Shown one piece after another: positions 1 through 6,885 of a stretch of DNA of 15,461 nt. Both the position numbers and the translations under genes were made by a program. Every line of letters starts with the position of its first letter. The stretch's first letter is position 1. The stretch comes from Candidatus Microgenomatus auricola (GTDB taxonomy: Bacteria > Patescibacteriota > Patescibacteriia > UBA9570 > XYC2-FULL-38-9), in the NCBI GenBank assembly GCA_005239655.1, contig SBBP01000036.1, positions 1-15,461 of the forward strand, given 5' to 3'. A model generated the notes under the pieces. That model was given only the letters and a program-made list of their open reading frames with translations. It was not told the origin of the DNA and ran no database searches.

Positions 1-1
1 A

Positions 2-148
2 CTTTGGAGTGCAGTGACAACGATAGCCAACGCTGTACAGGTGATCGTTGATGCTGTTTGGGCTCTCGTGACGTTCTTGGGTACTGTTATTGAGATTGTC
101 GTGTCCGCAGTGCAGAGTGTTGCTCAGGCGTTCACTCGGTTGTGGTAA
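2..148 (+). CDS. C-terminal end of a hydrophobic protein (5' truncated)
   Basis: An open frame runs from the window edge through 48 codons to a TAA at 146-148. The peptide is strongly hydrophobic and rich in Val, Ala and Ile, with few charges, and ends in FTRLW. It would suit a membrane-associated or amphipathic helical tail of a larger protein that begins outside the window. I recognise no family. Its last 17 bases overlap the 3' end of the reverse-strand gene that follows, a convergent tail-to-tail arrangement, and no terminator hairpin is visible between them. The open stretch is short enough to be chance, so confidence is moderate. Confidence 0.45.
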   Translation, partial: LWSAVTTIANAVQVIVDAVWALVTFLGTVIEIVVSAVQSVAQAFTRLW

Positions 149-1043
149 CCGTATCGAAGCAGGATTCCTTGAGGCTTGCATTTTCGACAGATTCGCAGAG
201 TTCTCGACTCCATTGGCGGATCGCACTGTGGGTCATGCACAGATCCACACGCTCGCTATTGCTGAGTTCGCTGCAGAGTTCAGGTTGATTTTGAAAAATG
301 GCAACCATTGATGTGCAGATTTCTTCTTGATCCGCATTGGCGTTCGTTGTACACACAGATACATCATTTTCGATCGCCGCTTGTATTCCAGTACAGTTTG
401 TCCCTCCGTTTTTCAAGCAGAGTTCAGCATCAAAGGTGTAGGTGAGCTGAGAATCATCAAATCCAGCATGGTAGGGGTAGTTGGCTATCCCATTCATCAC
501 GCATGCTGATGTTTTTTCTGAATCGCCTGTTCCTGTTCCCGTGTAGGTATAGCTGTAGTCCGTAAGTTGCCACTGCCATCCAAAACCCTTGTCGCCTGGA
601 AGGAGAAAGAGCAAATAGGAGCTGCCATTGGGTTTATCGTACAAAATGCTCTCGCAGGTAAACAGTTTATGGTAGTTTTGCACATTCCGTACGGGGTACC
701 AGGTGTCGTGATACCACACGCGAGAGACTGGTATCTGCTTCTCATTGACGACCGTCACGATCGAAACCAGTTTTGCAGTGGAAAAACGGTCCGCCAGGGT
801 GTAATCTTGCACAGAGCAGATGAGGACGTCACGTTTATCAATCCGGAGCAGTTCCATCAGTGCTGTTGCCTCACTGTCGCAGACCAGTTCGTCTTCAGCC
901 GTGTCTTTATGTTTCGATTGGAGTGAAAACGCACCATCTTTCCATGCCGGGACGACGAGTGTGGCAATGATGTATACCAGAAATGCGCAGACGAGGACGA
1001 TTGCAGTGCCGATGATGTATCGTCGACTATTTTGAGTGTTCAT
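132..1043 (-). CDS. Membrane-anchored protein with periodic cysteines
   Basis: This 303-residue protein has a basic N-terminus, one transmembrane segment at about residues 10-31 and then a long, presumably external domain; family unknown. The striking part is the C-terminus. Cysteines 217, 231, 243, 257, 269, 283 and 295 alternate exactly x13 and x11 spacings, giving a 26-residue period that suggests small disulfide-stapled helical hairpins. Further cysteines lie at 55, 76, 130, 181 and 209, and the middle contains a Tyr/Thr/Gly-rich stretch (about 160-175). I chose the ATG at 1043 over an upstream TTG (1061) because an extended -10 box lies just before it and would be inside the longer reading frame. 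It is divergent from the giant surface protein, so a role at the cell surface is plausible but is inference. Confidence 0.85.
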   Translation of the reverse strand: MNTQNSRRYIIGTAIVLVCAFLVYIIATLVVPAWKDGAFSLQSKHKDTAEDELVCDSEATALMELLRIDKRDVLICSVQDYTLADRFSTAKLVSIVTVVNEKQIPVSRVWYHDTWYPVRNVQNYHKLFTCESILYDKPNGSSYLLFLLPGDKGFGWQWQLTDYSYTYTGTGTGDSEKTSACVMNGIANYPYHAGFDDSQLTYTFDAELCLKNGGTNCTGIQAAIENDVSVCTTNANADQEEICTSMVAIFQNQPELCSELSNSERVDLCMTHSAIRQWSRELCESVENASLKESCFDTVTTTE

Positions 1044-1051
1044 TGCAACAG

Positions 1052-1060
1052 AGTATAGCA
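1052..1060 (-). promoter_or_regulatory. Extended -10 promoter of the Cys-periodic protein gene
   Basis: Read on the reverse strand the sequence is TGCTATACT: an extended -10 (TGn plus TATACT, one mismatch to TATAAT). Eight bases separate it from the ATG at 1043, so transcription should start at or next to the start codon, giving a leaderless or nearly leaderless mRNA. No good -35 box is visible 16-18 bp upstream. No Shine-Dalgarno sequence precedes the ATG. Confidence 0.6.
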
Positions 1061-1177
1061 AAAATATCTGTGCTGGGCGAGTGTTCGCACGTTTTTACAG
1101 TTGCATTTTTTCCTGGGATGTTTTGCAGTCATTGACTAGCGCACCTGCCTGTGGATTACTTGTGGTCTTCCGTAGAC

Positions 1178-1207
1178 TTGCACACTATTCAAAGAGTTGT
1201 GTATAAT
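1178..1207 (+). promoter_or_regulatory. Sigma70-type promoter upstream of the giant surface protein
   Basis: TTGCAC (1178-1183) and a perfect TATAAT (1202-1207) are separated by 18 bp. Transcription should start near 1213-1215, about 127 nt before the ATG at 1341. This is the best promoter in the region; I see no convincing -10 between the leader terminator and the gene, so the gene probably depends on this promoter. Confidence 0.7.
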
Positions 1208-1231
1208 AGTAACGCAAAAATAGAGAACAGA

Positions 1232-1300
1232 ATGCATAGTCGTTGGACACAGGTGGTCTATTCCACATTACTTCTTCTTTACAAGAAGCCGCTTTTCTAG
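1232..1300 (+). CDS. Possible 22-codon leader peptide
   Basis: An ATG-started frame of 22 codons begins about 18 nt into the predicted transcript and ends with TAG at 1298-1300, at the loop / 3'-arm boundary of the leader terminator. The product carries four consecutive leucines (codons 13-16: TTA CTT CTT CTT), then YKKPLF. A ribosome finishing this ORF would cover the terminator, which is the geometry of translation-dependent attenuation. The evidence is weak: only a poor GAG element (1223-1225) precedes the ATG, an ORF of this size is common by chance, and the KKPLF end is simply what the terminator arm encodes in this frame. Confidence 0.3.
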   Translation: MHSRWTQVVYSTLLLLYKKPLF

Positions 1301-1310
1301 CGGCTTTTTT
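1286..1310 (+). terminator. Intrinsic terminator within the leader of the surface protein gene
   Basis: AAGCCGC (1286-1292), a 7-nt loop (1293-1299) and GCGGCTT (1300-1306) form a perfect 7-bp stem whose 3' arm runs into six T's (1305-1310). It lies after the 1178-1207 promoter and 30 bp before the ATG at 1341. It would therefore either end a roughly 95-nt RNA or act as a conditional attenuator in the 5' leader. A weaker upstream hairpin, CTTCTT with AAGAAG (1271-1276 / 1283-1288), shares the first three bases of the terminator's 5' arm. Confidence 0.75.
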
Positions 1311-1340
1311 AATAATTTTGTCTTTATTCAATAAAAAAAT

Positions 1341-4300
1341 ATGATTCACACACTCAAACGAAGTGTCGGCCACCTCTGGTGGGCGATCGCAGCAATTGTG
1401 TTTGGTAGTGTCATGGTTGCCAGTAGCGCGCAGGCGGGCACATACACTGCATATGATCTGCCCGACTTTACTGCCACGATGTCTGACACCACAGCTGGTG
1501 CGACATCAGATGTGACAGTGACGTTTACGATGCCCGCGGACATGTCCACTGATGGGTCATTCACATTGAGCACCCCGTATGTGTACAGTTACGCAGGTGG
1601 TGTGTACACCTACGATTCACTCGACATCACGTATGCAACGATTACCTCAAATGAGTTGACGGTCAGTTGGCAAGGCGACTCCTATGTGAGTTTTTACCCC
1701 ACAGCCAGCCTTGTGACCGGACAAACAGTTACAATCAACATTTCGGGCGCGATCAATCCTGAGGGAGTGGAAGGAACCGGAACGTTCAGCTTGAGTGGGT
1801 ATGAATATATCTGGACAGCAGACTACAGTGATTACGACCAAAATGATTTTTCCGGTTCGCAAACTCAGGTTTTTGGAGAAATTGATTTGATTGTCACCGT
1901 TACTGATGCTGACGGCATCACTCCTGTCTCTGATGTGTATGTCTATCTTTCGTGGTATAGCGATGATTGGAGCTCATACGAGAGCTATAATGGAACCACG
2001 GATTCCGACGGAAAAGCCTATTTTTCTGGGTTAACAAGCGGAAATTCCTATGACATCAGCTTTAGCTACTACGGTAGCGATACGACCAACAGCGTTCCTG
2101 CGAACTCCACGGTCACCTATGCTGGAACACCCGGTCAAGCGGCAGCATACGCATTTGCCGTGCCAAATCTGATTACCCACTGGGTTGAAGACGATGGTGT
2201 AACCCCGATAGCGGATGCGTACTGGTATGCGTATAAGACCGACTACACAAACTGGGATGAATATGTGTGGGTGTATGGGTATACTGACAGTCTTGGGACT
2301 ATTAGCGGCAGCGTGACACTGGATGGTTCCTATGAACTTGGTGTTTATGATGCCAATTGGAACTATTACACCTTCGATTTCACTGTTTCTGGCGGTGTCG
2401 TTTCCGGCCTTGCGGATCCTATAGAAAAGCCGATACCAGAAGTAACAGGAACAGTCACGGCTGGAGGGTTACCAGTGTCTAGTGCCTATGTCTACGTGCA
2501 CGATGAATTCTGGTCAACCTATCGTGGCGCGTATACGGATGTTGACGGTAACTTTGAAATTGCTGTTGGTGAAACGGGTACATTCTACCTTGAAATAGAC
2601 CCCTGGGGCTTGCCACAAGGGTATTTTCCACCAGCTGCAACACAGATTGCGGTCACTTCTGGTGTTCCCGGCAGCGCACTTACAATCGAATTAGCAGTGG
2701 CCACAAAGGCCATCTCAGGTGAAGTCAGCTACAACGGCGATACAACCGCAGGCATTGCCTCGGGTACGCCGGTCACAGATGCCTATGTCTATGCCTATCA
2801 GGTTGGTGGTAGCTACGGTTGGGCCTATAGCATGACCGATAGCAATGGTCAGTTTGAAATGCCTGTTACTGGAGGGCTCTGGTATGTCTACATTTATCAA
2901 TCCAGTTGGCCATCCACGTGGGCTTATAGCGGCGAAACATTGCAGGCTGAATTCCAGAATGATAGCACGGAAGAAACCGCAGAATTCCACATTCATGTTG
3001 ATCCGTACAACTCTGATATTATTGGGTCAGTCCAATACCCAGATGGTTCGCCCGTTGGTGAAAGTGCGGTCTGGTTGTATGCGTGGGGTGGTGAAAATGG
3101 AAACATCTGGAGTTATTCCTATACAGATGCAAACGGTGCATTTGACATTCCTGTGACTGAAGGCAGCTTTGATGTGTATGGCTACTTCTACAGCATGGAC
3201 GGTTCTAACATCTATAGTTTCCCAAATATCGAGACTCAATCACTCTCTGCAGGTGAAACCGTCGACCTGGGAGTGATCACGCTCGATGAGAAAACCAGCC
3301 ATATCCAAGGCAGTATTCTGTTGCGAAGCACCGGTGAGGGTGTTGCAGATCAGTATGTCTATGCCTGGAGGACAGACGGTAGTTGGGAATGGGCGTGGGA
3401 TACCACAGATTCAACTGGTGCCTACGACTTGGTTGTCGGTCCAGGAGACTGGATGGTGTATATCTATACATGGGGATTGCAGGTGAACGGTCAAGATGTG
3501 GTGTACACCGGCGGAGGGAAATCCGTCACGATCGCTGATGACGAAACGGTTGCTGGTCAAGACTTCAACTTGGATATCACCGATGCCACAATGAATTTCT
3601 TGGCACAGGATAGCAGCGGGAACACGCTGGATAGCGAATACGGATGGGTGAGCGTCTACGAAGCTGATGGTGGCGACTACGGTTGGTATAGCATTGGCTG
3701 TTATGTGGACCGTGGAAATTGCGAAACGAAGGTGGCATCTGGAGTCGAATACTCGGTGACTTACTACTCGTATAGCGCCTGGGGTTGGGGTGGCACGGAT
3801 ACAGATACCTACACCTATACCGGCATGCTTGTGGACGGTGCAGCAGCCAGCACAGTGACTCTGGGTACGAATGAAACACAAGATGTGGTATTGAACATGG
3901 CGCTCAATGATGTCACGGTTTCCGGAAGTTTCTTGGATGAAAATGGTGACGCAGCCTATGTCTACGGTGGTGTCTATGCCACAAACAATTATGGTGCATG
4001 GGCATACACCGACGTCTACGGTGAGTCGGAGTACTCTCTCGCCCTTTCTGCCGGCACCTGGATTATCAGTTACTGGACATACGGTGACTGGTGGTCGTAT
4101 GGATACGGCGGAAGCGTTGAACTGACCGTTGCCTCTGGTGAAGAATGGGATCAGGATTTCTACGTGTTGGATAGCAGTGCAACGATTTCTGGTACAGTGC
4201 TGGACCCTGATGGAAATCCCGTCACCACACCAACATTCGTGAAAGCGTCCACAAGTTACGGCACTGCAAACACCGAAACAGAAGAAACCTACGGGTTGAT

Positions 4301-5849
4301 TTCGCAGACAACCTACACGGATGAAAGTGGTAACTTCTCCATGAATTTGCCGTCTGGTACCTACTTCCTCACTGCGGCATCTTCAGAATACCTTGATCCA
4401 CAGCCGGTTGAAGTGACTGCAGACACCGTAGGCAGCGCCGAGGGTGTGGTACTGCAATTCGTTGCGTCCGACGCCACGATTTCTGGTAACGTTTCTGACG
4501 GAGCGGGCATCACAATGAATGCACATCGAATCCTTGCGCTTGGTGATGGTGTTGAAGATGCCTATGTCTACGCCTATTCGTCCACGGGAAGTGCCGTCAA
4601 CACAGCGACTGACGAGTACGGGAACTTTGAACTGCCTGCGACACTGGGAACATGGTATGTCGGTGCGGTGCATGAGAGCAACACCGTTGCGTACTTCAGT
4701 GCACTCTCGGAAGTTACCGTTGATGAGGCAACAGAAACATTGAATCTGTCGCTCACGGATATACTCGACTTGCCAGAAGGCCAGACTGTCCAATTTGATC
4801 CTCAGGATGCCACAGTGATCACATTGGAGAACGGTGTCGAAATCAACATTCCTGCCAACGCGATTACCTCTGAGGATATTGCGCAGGTGACGGTTGTGGT
4901 GACGCCAAAGGCTGAAATTGCCCATGAACCGGGCCAGACTCCGCTTAGCATTGGCTACCAGTTGACCGTGACTGATGCAGACGGCAACCCGATTACCACC
5001 TTTGCCGGAGATGTGACGATTACAATTCCGTATACGGATGCAGAACTGACTGATGCAGGGGTTACCGAAGACGATCTTACCGTTGGATACTACGAGGATC
5101 AGGCTGATGCCTGGCAGGAGACCGATGGTGTAGTGGTGGTGAATGAAGACGAAAATGAATTCATCATTACAACTGATCACTTCTCACTCTTCAGTATCAT
5201 GAGCAGTCAGAGTGCAGCAGTGTCGGGAGATGAAGATGGTGGTGTCGATGGTGATGAGGAAACGGCTCCTGGAGAGGAAACGCCTGTCGACGGTGTCTTG
5301 GGTGTACCGACAGACTTGGATGCCGGAGTGCGCAAAGCACATACACTGAAGGTCAGTTGGGTCGGTGATGGTGACGCGGCTTCTTACAGAGTGCGTGTCG
5401 TGAATCCGAAGACAGACAAGACAGTGAAGATTGTGAGTGCTTCTAGCGCGGAGAAAGTGGTCAAGAAACTGAAATCCAACAAACTGTATCAGTTCTCCGT
5501 TCGTTCGGTGGGCTCAACAGTCTCAAAGAGTGCATGGTCTGAAGTGCTGGTTGCACGCACGAAGCCAGGAGCACCAAAGAACCTTCGTGTAAAACGTGTC
5601 TCTACGGATGAGGCCACACTCAAATGGGATGCGTCTCGTGGGGTCTTGGATCGTTACCTTGTCACTTTGTACGATGCGGACAAACAGGTGATTCGCCGAG
5701 TCAAGACGAAGAAGACGCGTCTGCTCGTGGAAAACCTTGATGCGGGTACAAAATACTCCTTCCGTGTGCGTTCGAAGTTCAACAAGAAGAACATTTCAAC
5801 GTTCTCGAAGCGTAAAGTGTTCACGACGGACATAGAAGTAGTTCAGTAG
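1341..5849 (+). CDS. Giant secreted multi-repeat surface protein
   Basis: This 1502-residue protein begins with a classical signal peptide (KR, then a hydrophobic core at residues 12-27, AQA cleavage site before Gly33). In order, it has an Ig-like N-terminal region (about 33-178), about ten beta-sandwich repeats (181-1140) resembling carboxypeptidase-regulatory or CnaB-like domains, a ZU5-like domain (1141-1287), an acidic linker (1288-1320) and two Lys/Arg-rich fibronectin III domains (about 1321-1406 and 1408-1495). The repeats are rich in Tyr, Trp, Asp and Ser. The mature protein has only two cysteines, C787 and C794, which could form one disulfide. There is no LPXTG motif and no C-terminal membrane anchor, so attachment may be through the basic domains. 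The ATG lacks a Shine-Dalgarno. Adhesion or a cell-surface layer role is inference; it could be host-binding. Confidence 0.93.
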   Translation: MIHTLKRSVGHLWWAIAAIVFGSVMVASSAQAGTYTAYDLPDFTATMSDTTAGATSDVTVTFTMPADMSTDGSFTLSTPYVYSYAGGVYTYDSLDITYATITSNELTVSWQGDSYVSFYPTASLVTGQTVTINISGAINPEGVEGTGTFSLSGYEYIWTADYSDYDQNDFSGSQTQVFGEIDLIVTVTDADGITPVSDVYVYLSWYSDDWSSYESYNGTTDSDGKAYFSGLTSGNSYDISFSYYGSDTTNSVPANSTVTYAGTPGQAAAYAFAVPNLITHWVEDDGVTPIADAYWYAYKTDYTNWDEYVWVYGYTDSLGTISGSVTLDGSYELGVYDANWNYYTFDFTVSGGVVSGLADPIEKPIPEVTGTVTAGGLPVSSAYVYVHDEFWSTYRGAYTDVDGNFEIAVGETGTFYLEIDPWGLPQGYFPPAATQIAVTSGVPGSALTIELAVATKAISGEVSYNGDTTAGIASGTPVTDAYVYAYQVGGSYGWAYSMTDSNGQFEMPVTGGLWYVYIYQSSWPSTWAYSGETLQAEFQNDSTEETAEFHIHVDPYNSDIIGSVQYPDGSPVGESAVWLYAWGGENGNIWSYSYTDANGAFDIPVTEGSFDVYGYFYSMDGSNIYSFPNIETQSLSAGETVDLGVITLDEKTSHIQGSILLRSTGEGVADQYVYAWRTDGSWEWAWDTTDSTGAYDLVVGPGDWMVYIYTWGLQVNGQDVVYTGGGKSVTIADDETVAGQDFNLDITDATMNFLAQDSSGNTLDSEYGWVSVYEADGGDYGWYSIGCYVDRGNCETKVASGVEYSVTYYSYSAWGWGGTDTDTYTYTGMLVDGAAASTVTLGTNETQDVVLNMALNDVTVSGSFLDENGDAAYVYGGVYATNNYGAWAYTDVYGESEYSLALSAGTWIISYWTYGDWWSYGYGGSVELTVASGEEWDQDFYVLDSSATISGTVLDPDGNPVTTPTFVKASTSYGTANTETEETYGLISQTTYTDESGNFSMNLPSGTYFLTAASSEYLDPQPVEVTADTVGSAEGVVLQFVASDATISGNVSDGAGITMNAHRILALGDGVEDAYVYAYSSTGSAVNTATDEYGNFELPATLGTWYVGAVHESNTVAYFSALSEVTVDEATETLNLSLTDILDLPEGQTVQFDPQDATVITLENGVEINIPANAITSEDIAQVTVVVTPKAEIAHEPGQTPLSIGYQLTVTDADGNPITTFAGDVTITIPYTDAELTDAGVTEDDLTVGYYEDQADAWQETDGVVVVNEDENEFIITTDHFSLFSIMSSQSAAVSGDEDGGVDGDEETAPGEETPVDGVLGVPTDLDAGVRKAHTLKVSWVGDGDAASYRVRVVNPKTDKTVKIVSASSAEKVVKKLKSNKLYQFSVRSVGSTVSKSAWSEVLVARTKPGAPKNLRVKRVSTDEATLKWDASRGVLDRYLVTLYDADKQVIRRVKTKKTRLLVENLDAGTKYSFRVRSKFNKKNISTFSKRKVFTTDIEVVQ
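1881..4760 (+). repeat. About ten tandem beta-sandwich repeats inside the surface protein
   Basis: Repeats begin near residues 181, 275, 367, 457, 559, 654, 748, 857, 946 and 1046, about 75-110 residues each. The typical unit opens with a (T/A)ISG-V-like strand, has an AYVYAY-like aromatic strand, then a YTDxxGxFxxPV segment and a GxWYVYIY-like strand. This order fits carboxypeptidase-regulatory or prealbumin-like sandwiches. Identity is also partly kept in the DNA: GCCTATGTCTA(C/T)G occurs at 2484, 2781, 3954 and 4560. The units are diverged, so this is old duplication or recurring recombination rather than recent copying. Confidence 0.8.
4761..5201 (+). other. ZU5-like domain segment of the surface protein
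   Basis: Residues 1141-1287 differ from the repeats. They include an NGVEINIPANAI segment, a VTVVVTPKAE strand, a TDADGNPI turn, an LTVGYYEDQADAW segment and an ending of the ITTDHFSLFSIM type. This pattern is familiar from ZU5-like or related beta domains that often precede C-terminal modules in bacterial secreted proteins. The assignment rests on motif appearance only. Confidence 0.55.
5301..5825 (+). other. Two basic fibronectin type III domains
   Basis: Residues about 1321-1406 and 1408-1495 each show the FnIII pattern: a Trp in strand B (VSW at 1338-1340, LKWD at 1427-1430), a Y-V/L-V core strand (YRVRVV, YLVTLY), and a Leu/Tyr motif with YxFxVR (LYQFSVRS, KYSFRVRS). Both are unusually rich in Lys and Arg, unlike the acidic, aromatic repeats before them. 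They may hold the protein to anionic wall or membrane polymers; this is inference. Confidence 0.8.
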
Positions 5850-5864
5850 GTCGCGATAGATAAC

Positions 5865-5901
5865 AAAAACACGGCTCTCGCATGTGCGAAGCTGTGTTTT
5901 T
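5865..5901 (+). terminator. Strong intrinsic terminator after the surface protein
   Basis: AAAAACACGGCT (5865-5876) pairs with AGCTGTGTTTTT (5890-5901, one G-T pair). An inner TCGC/GCGA stem closes an ATGT loop, with C5877 as the only bulge. The A-rich 5' arm and T-rich 3' arm would let it work on both strands. It lies 16 nt after the surface gene's stop codon, and the promoter of the next gene starts at its last base. Confidence 0.85.
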
Positions 5902-5909
5902 GGTATACT
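5901..5909 (+). promoter_or_regulatory. Extended -10 promoter of the acylphosphatase gene
   Basis: TGGTATACT is an extended -10 element (TGn plus TATACT). Only six bases separate it from the ATG at 5916, so the expected transcription start falls on the start codon itself. The preceding DNA is the terminator stem, so no separate -35 box is evident. The same hexamer and a similar spacing are seen before the reverse-strand gene ending at 1043. Confidence 0.6.
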
Positions 5910-5915
5910 CAATGG

Positions 5916-6185
5916 ATGCAGAACTATCATGTGTTCATTTCTGGACAAGTGCAGGGCGTCTCGTTTCGGTATCGTGCACAGGAAAAAGCTGCTCGTTTTC
6001 GGGTTGCGGGTTGGATTCGGAATACGAATGATGGGCGCGTAGAAATTGAAGTGGAAGGGGATGAAAAGGCGGTTGAACAGTTTATTGCCTGGTGTCGTCG
6101 TGGGCCGATGTTTGCGCGTGTGGAATCTGTTGATCTTGTCTCCGGGGACCCAAAAGGGTTTGAGTCATTTGAAATAATAGGCTAA
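5916..6185 (+). CDS. acyP: Acylphosphatase
   Basis: The 89-residue product has the normal length and both signature motifs of the acylphosphatase family. The phosphate-binding loop reads GQVQGVSFRYRA with the catalytic Arg18, and the second motif GWIRNTNDGRVE carries the catalytic Asn36. The enzyme hydrolyses acyl phosphates such as acetyl phosphate or 1,3-bisphosphoglycerate in the cytoplasm. The usual GVGFR is GVSFR here. It stands alone between a terminator and a tRNA promoter. The start at 5916 is set by the family alignment (MxxYHVFISGxVQGV); an overlapping ATG at 5912 is out of frame. Probably translated from a leaderless mRNA. Confidence 0.95.
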   Translation: MQNYHVFISGQVQGVSFRYRAQEKAARFRVAGWIRNTNDGRVEIEVEGDEKAVEQFIAWCRRGPMFARVESVDLVSGDPKGFESFEIIG

Positions 6186-6188
6186 ACT
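6160..6188 (+). promoter_or_regulatory. Promoter of the tRNA-Arg gene
   Basis: TTGAGT (6160-6165) and TAAACT (6183-6188) are separated by 17 bp. The predicted start, near 6195, is about 5 nt before the mature tRNA 5' end at 6200. The promoter lies inside the last codons of the acylphosphatase gene and includes its stop codon. Confidence 0.55.
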
Positions 6189-6199
6189 ACGCTGTGTTG

Positions 6200-6271
6200 G
6201 CCCCGGTCGTTCAACGGATAGGACGTAGGCCTCCGGAGCTTACAATAGAGGTTCAATTCCTCTCTGGGGCA
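6200..6271 (+). tRNA. tRNA-Arg (anticodon CCG)
   Basis: A complete cloverleaf of 72 nt can be drawn. The acceptor stem pairs GCCCCGG with CTGGGGC (one G-T pair) and A6271 is the discriminator. The D arm is GTTC/GGAC with a loop containing GG. The anticodon stem is TAGGC/GCTTA with loop CTCCGGA, placing anticodon CCG at 6233-6235, which reads CGG (Arg). The variable region is 4 nt, and the T arm is AGAGG/CCTCT with loop TTCAATT. CCA is not encoded, so it must be added enzymatically. The next gene's ATG begins only 4 nt after the discriminator base. Confidence 0.95.
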
Positions 6272-6275
6272 CATT

Positions 6276-6881
6276 ATGCACAAACGGCAACGCACTGTTC
6301 TCATTCTGTTAGCGCTCATTGTGGTGATTCTTGCGCTGGCTCTACTGTCGATCCTGTTGCGAGGTGAGGTTTTGCCAACACAGGAAATCAGTGAGATGAT
6401 ACCGTACACAGCACAAACGAATATGATAATGACCCTCCAGAGTTCAGCGTTTCAAGACAATCAGGCAATTCCGGCGGAATACACTTGCGATGGTGAAGGC
6501 AAGAATCCCGCACTCGAATTTTTGAATATACCTGACGGAGCGAAAAGCCTCGCACTCATCATGGAAGACCCGGACGTACCAAAAACAATTCGTGAAGATG
6601 GGATGTGGAACCACTGGTTGGTTTGGGACATGGCCGCAACAACACGTGAGATTCGCTCCGGCGCAACCGCACCGGGCACGGTTGGTCAGAACACCAGCGG
6701 CATCTTTGGGTATACTCCACCATGCCCTCCGGACCGAGAGCATCGGTATGTTTTTACACTGTATGCACTTGATGCAAAGATGAGATTGAATGCGGAGGCG
6801 ACAAAAGAAGAGTTGATCGACGCCATGGATGGGCATATACTAGAAACAGCTCAGCTCATCGGTGTCTATAATCGTCATTAA
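6276..6881 (+). CDS. Membrane-anchored PEBP / YbhB-YbcL-like protein
   Basis: This 201-residue protein starts with a basic tail and one transmembrane segment (about residues 8-28), followed by a linker and a phosphatidylethanolamine-binding-protein (Raf kinase inhibitor-like) domain from about residue 52. Visible family signatures are IPAEYTCDGEGKNPAL, EDPDVP (97-102), NHWLVWD (112-118) and GYTPPCPPDREHRY (145-158). Bacterial members bind small anionic ligands, but their role is poorly known. The N-terminal anchor suggests the domain faces outside the cell; common YbhB proteins begin near the MTLQSSAF segment (residue 52) without it. The gene starts 4 nt after tRNA-Arg, has no Shine-Dalgarno, and probably shares the tRNA transcript. 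Confidence 0.9.
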   Translation: MHKRQRTVLILLALIVVILALALLSILLRGEVLPTQEISEMIPYTAQTNMIMTLQSSAFQDNQAIPAEYTCDGEGKNPALEFLNIPDGAKSLALIMEDPDVPKTIREDGMWNHWLVWDMAATTREIRSGATAPGTVGQNTSGIFGYTPPCPPDREHRYVFTLYALDAKMRLNAEATKEELIDAMDGHILETAQLIGVYNRH

Positions 6882-6885
6882 ACGT

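Noticed and set aside
1044..1061. TTG start for the Cys-periodic protein
   Set aside because: It would overlap the -10 box; the ATG at 1043 is conventional and properly placed.
1214..1310. T-box or riboswitch in the surface gene leader
   Set aside because: There is no room for a T-box Stem I and no T-box core sequence; GTGG/CCAC at 1254-1264 is a 4-bp hairpin only.
1881..4760. Repeats considered as a CRISPR array or satellite DNA
   Set aside because: Units are about 225-330 bp, coding, diverged, and keep one reading frame; there are no regular short repeats with unique spacers.
4383..5180. 265-codon open frame on the reverse strand within the surface protein gene
   Set aside because: It is antisense to a clear, domain-bearing coding region, and its product has no recognisable domain; biased codon use in the sense strand explains it.
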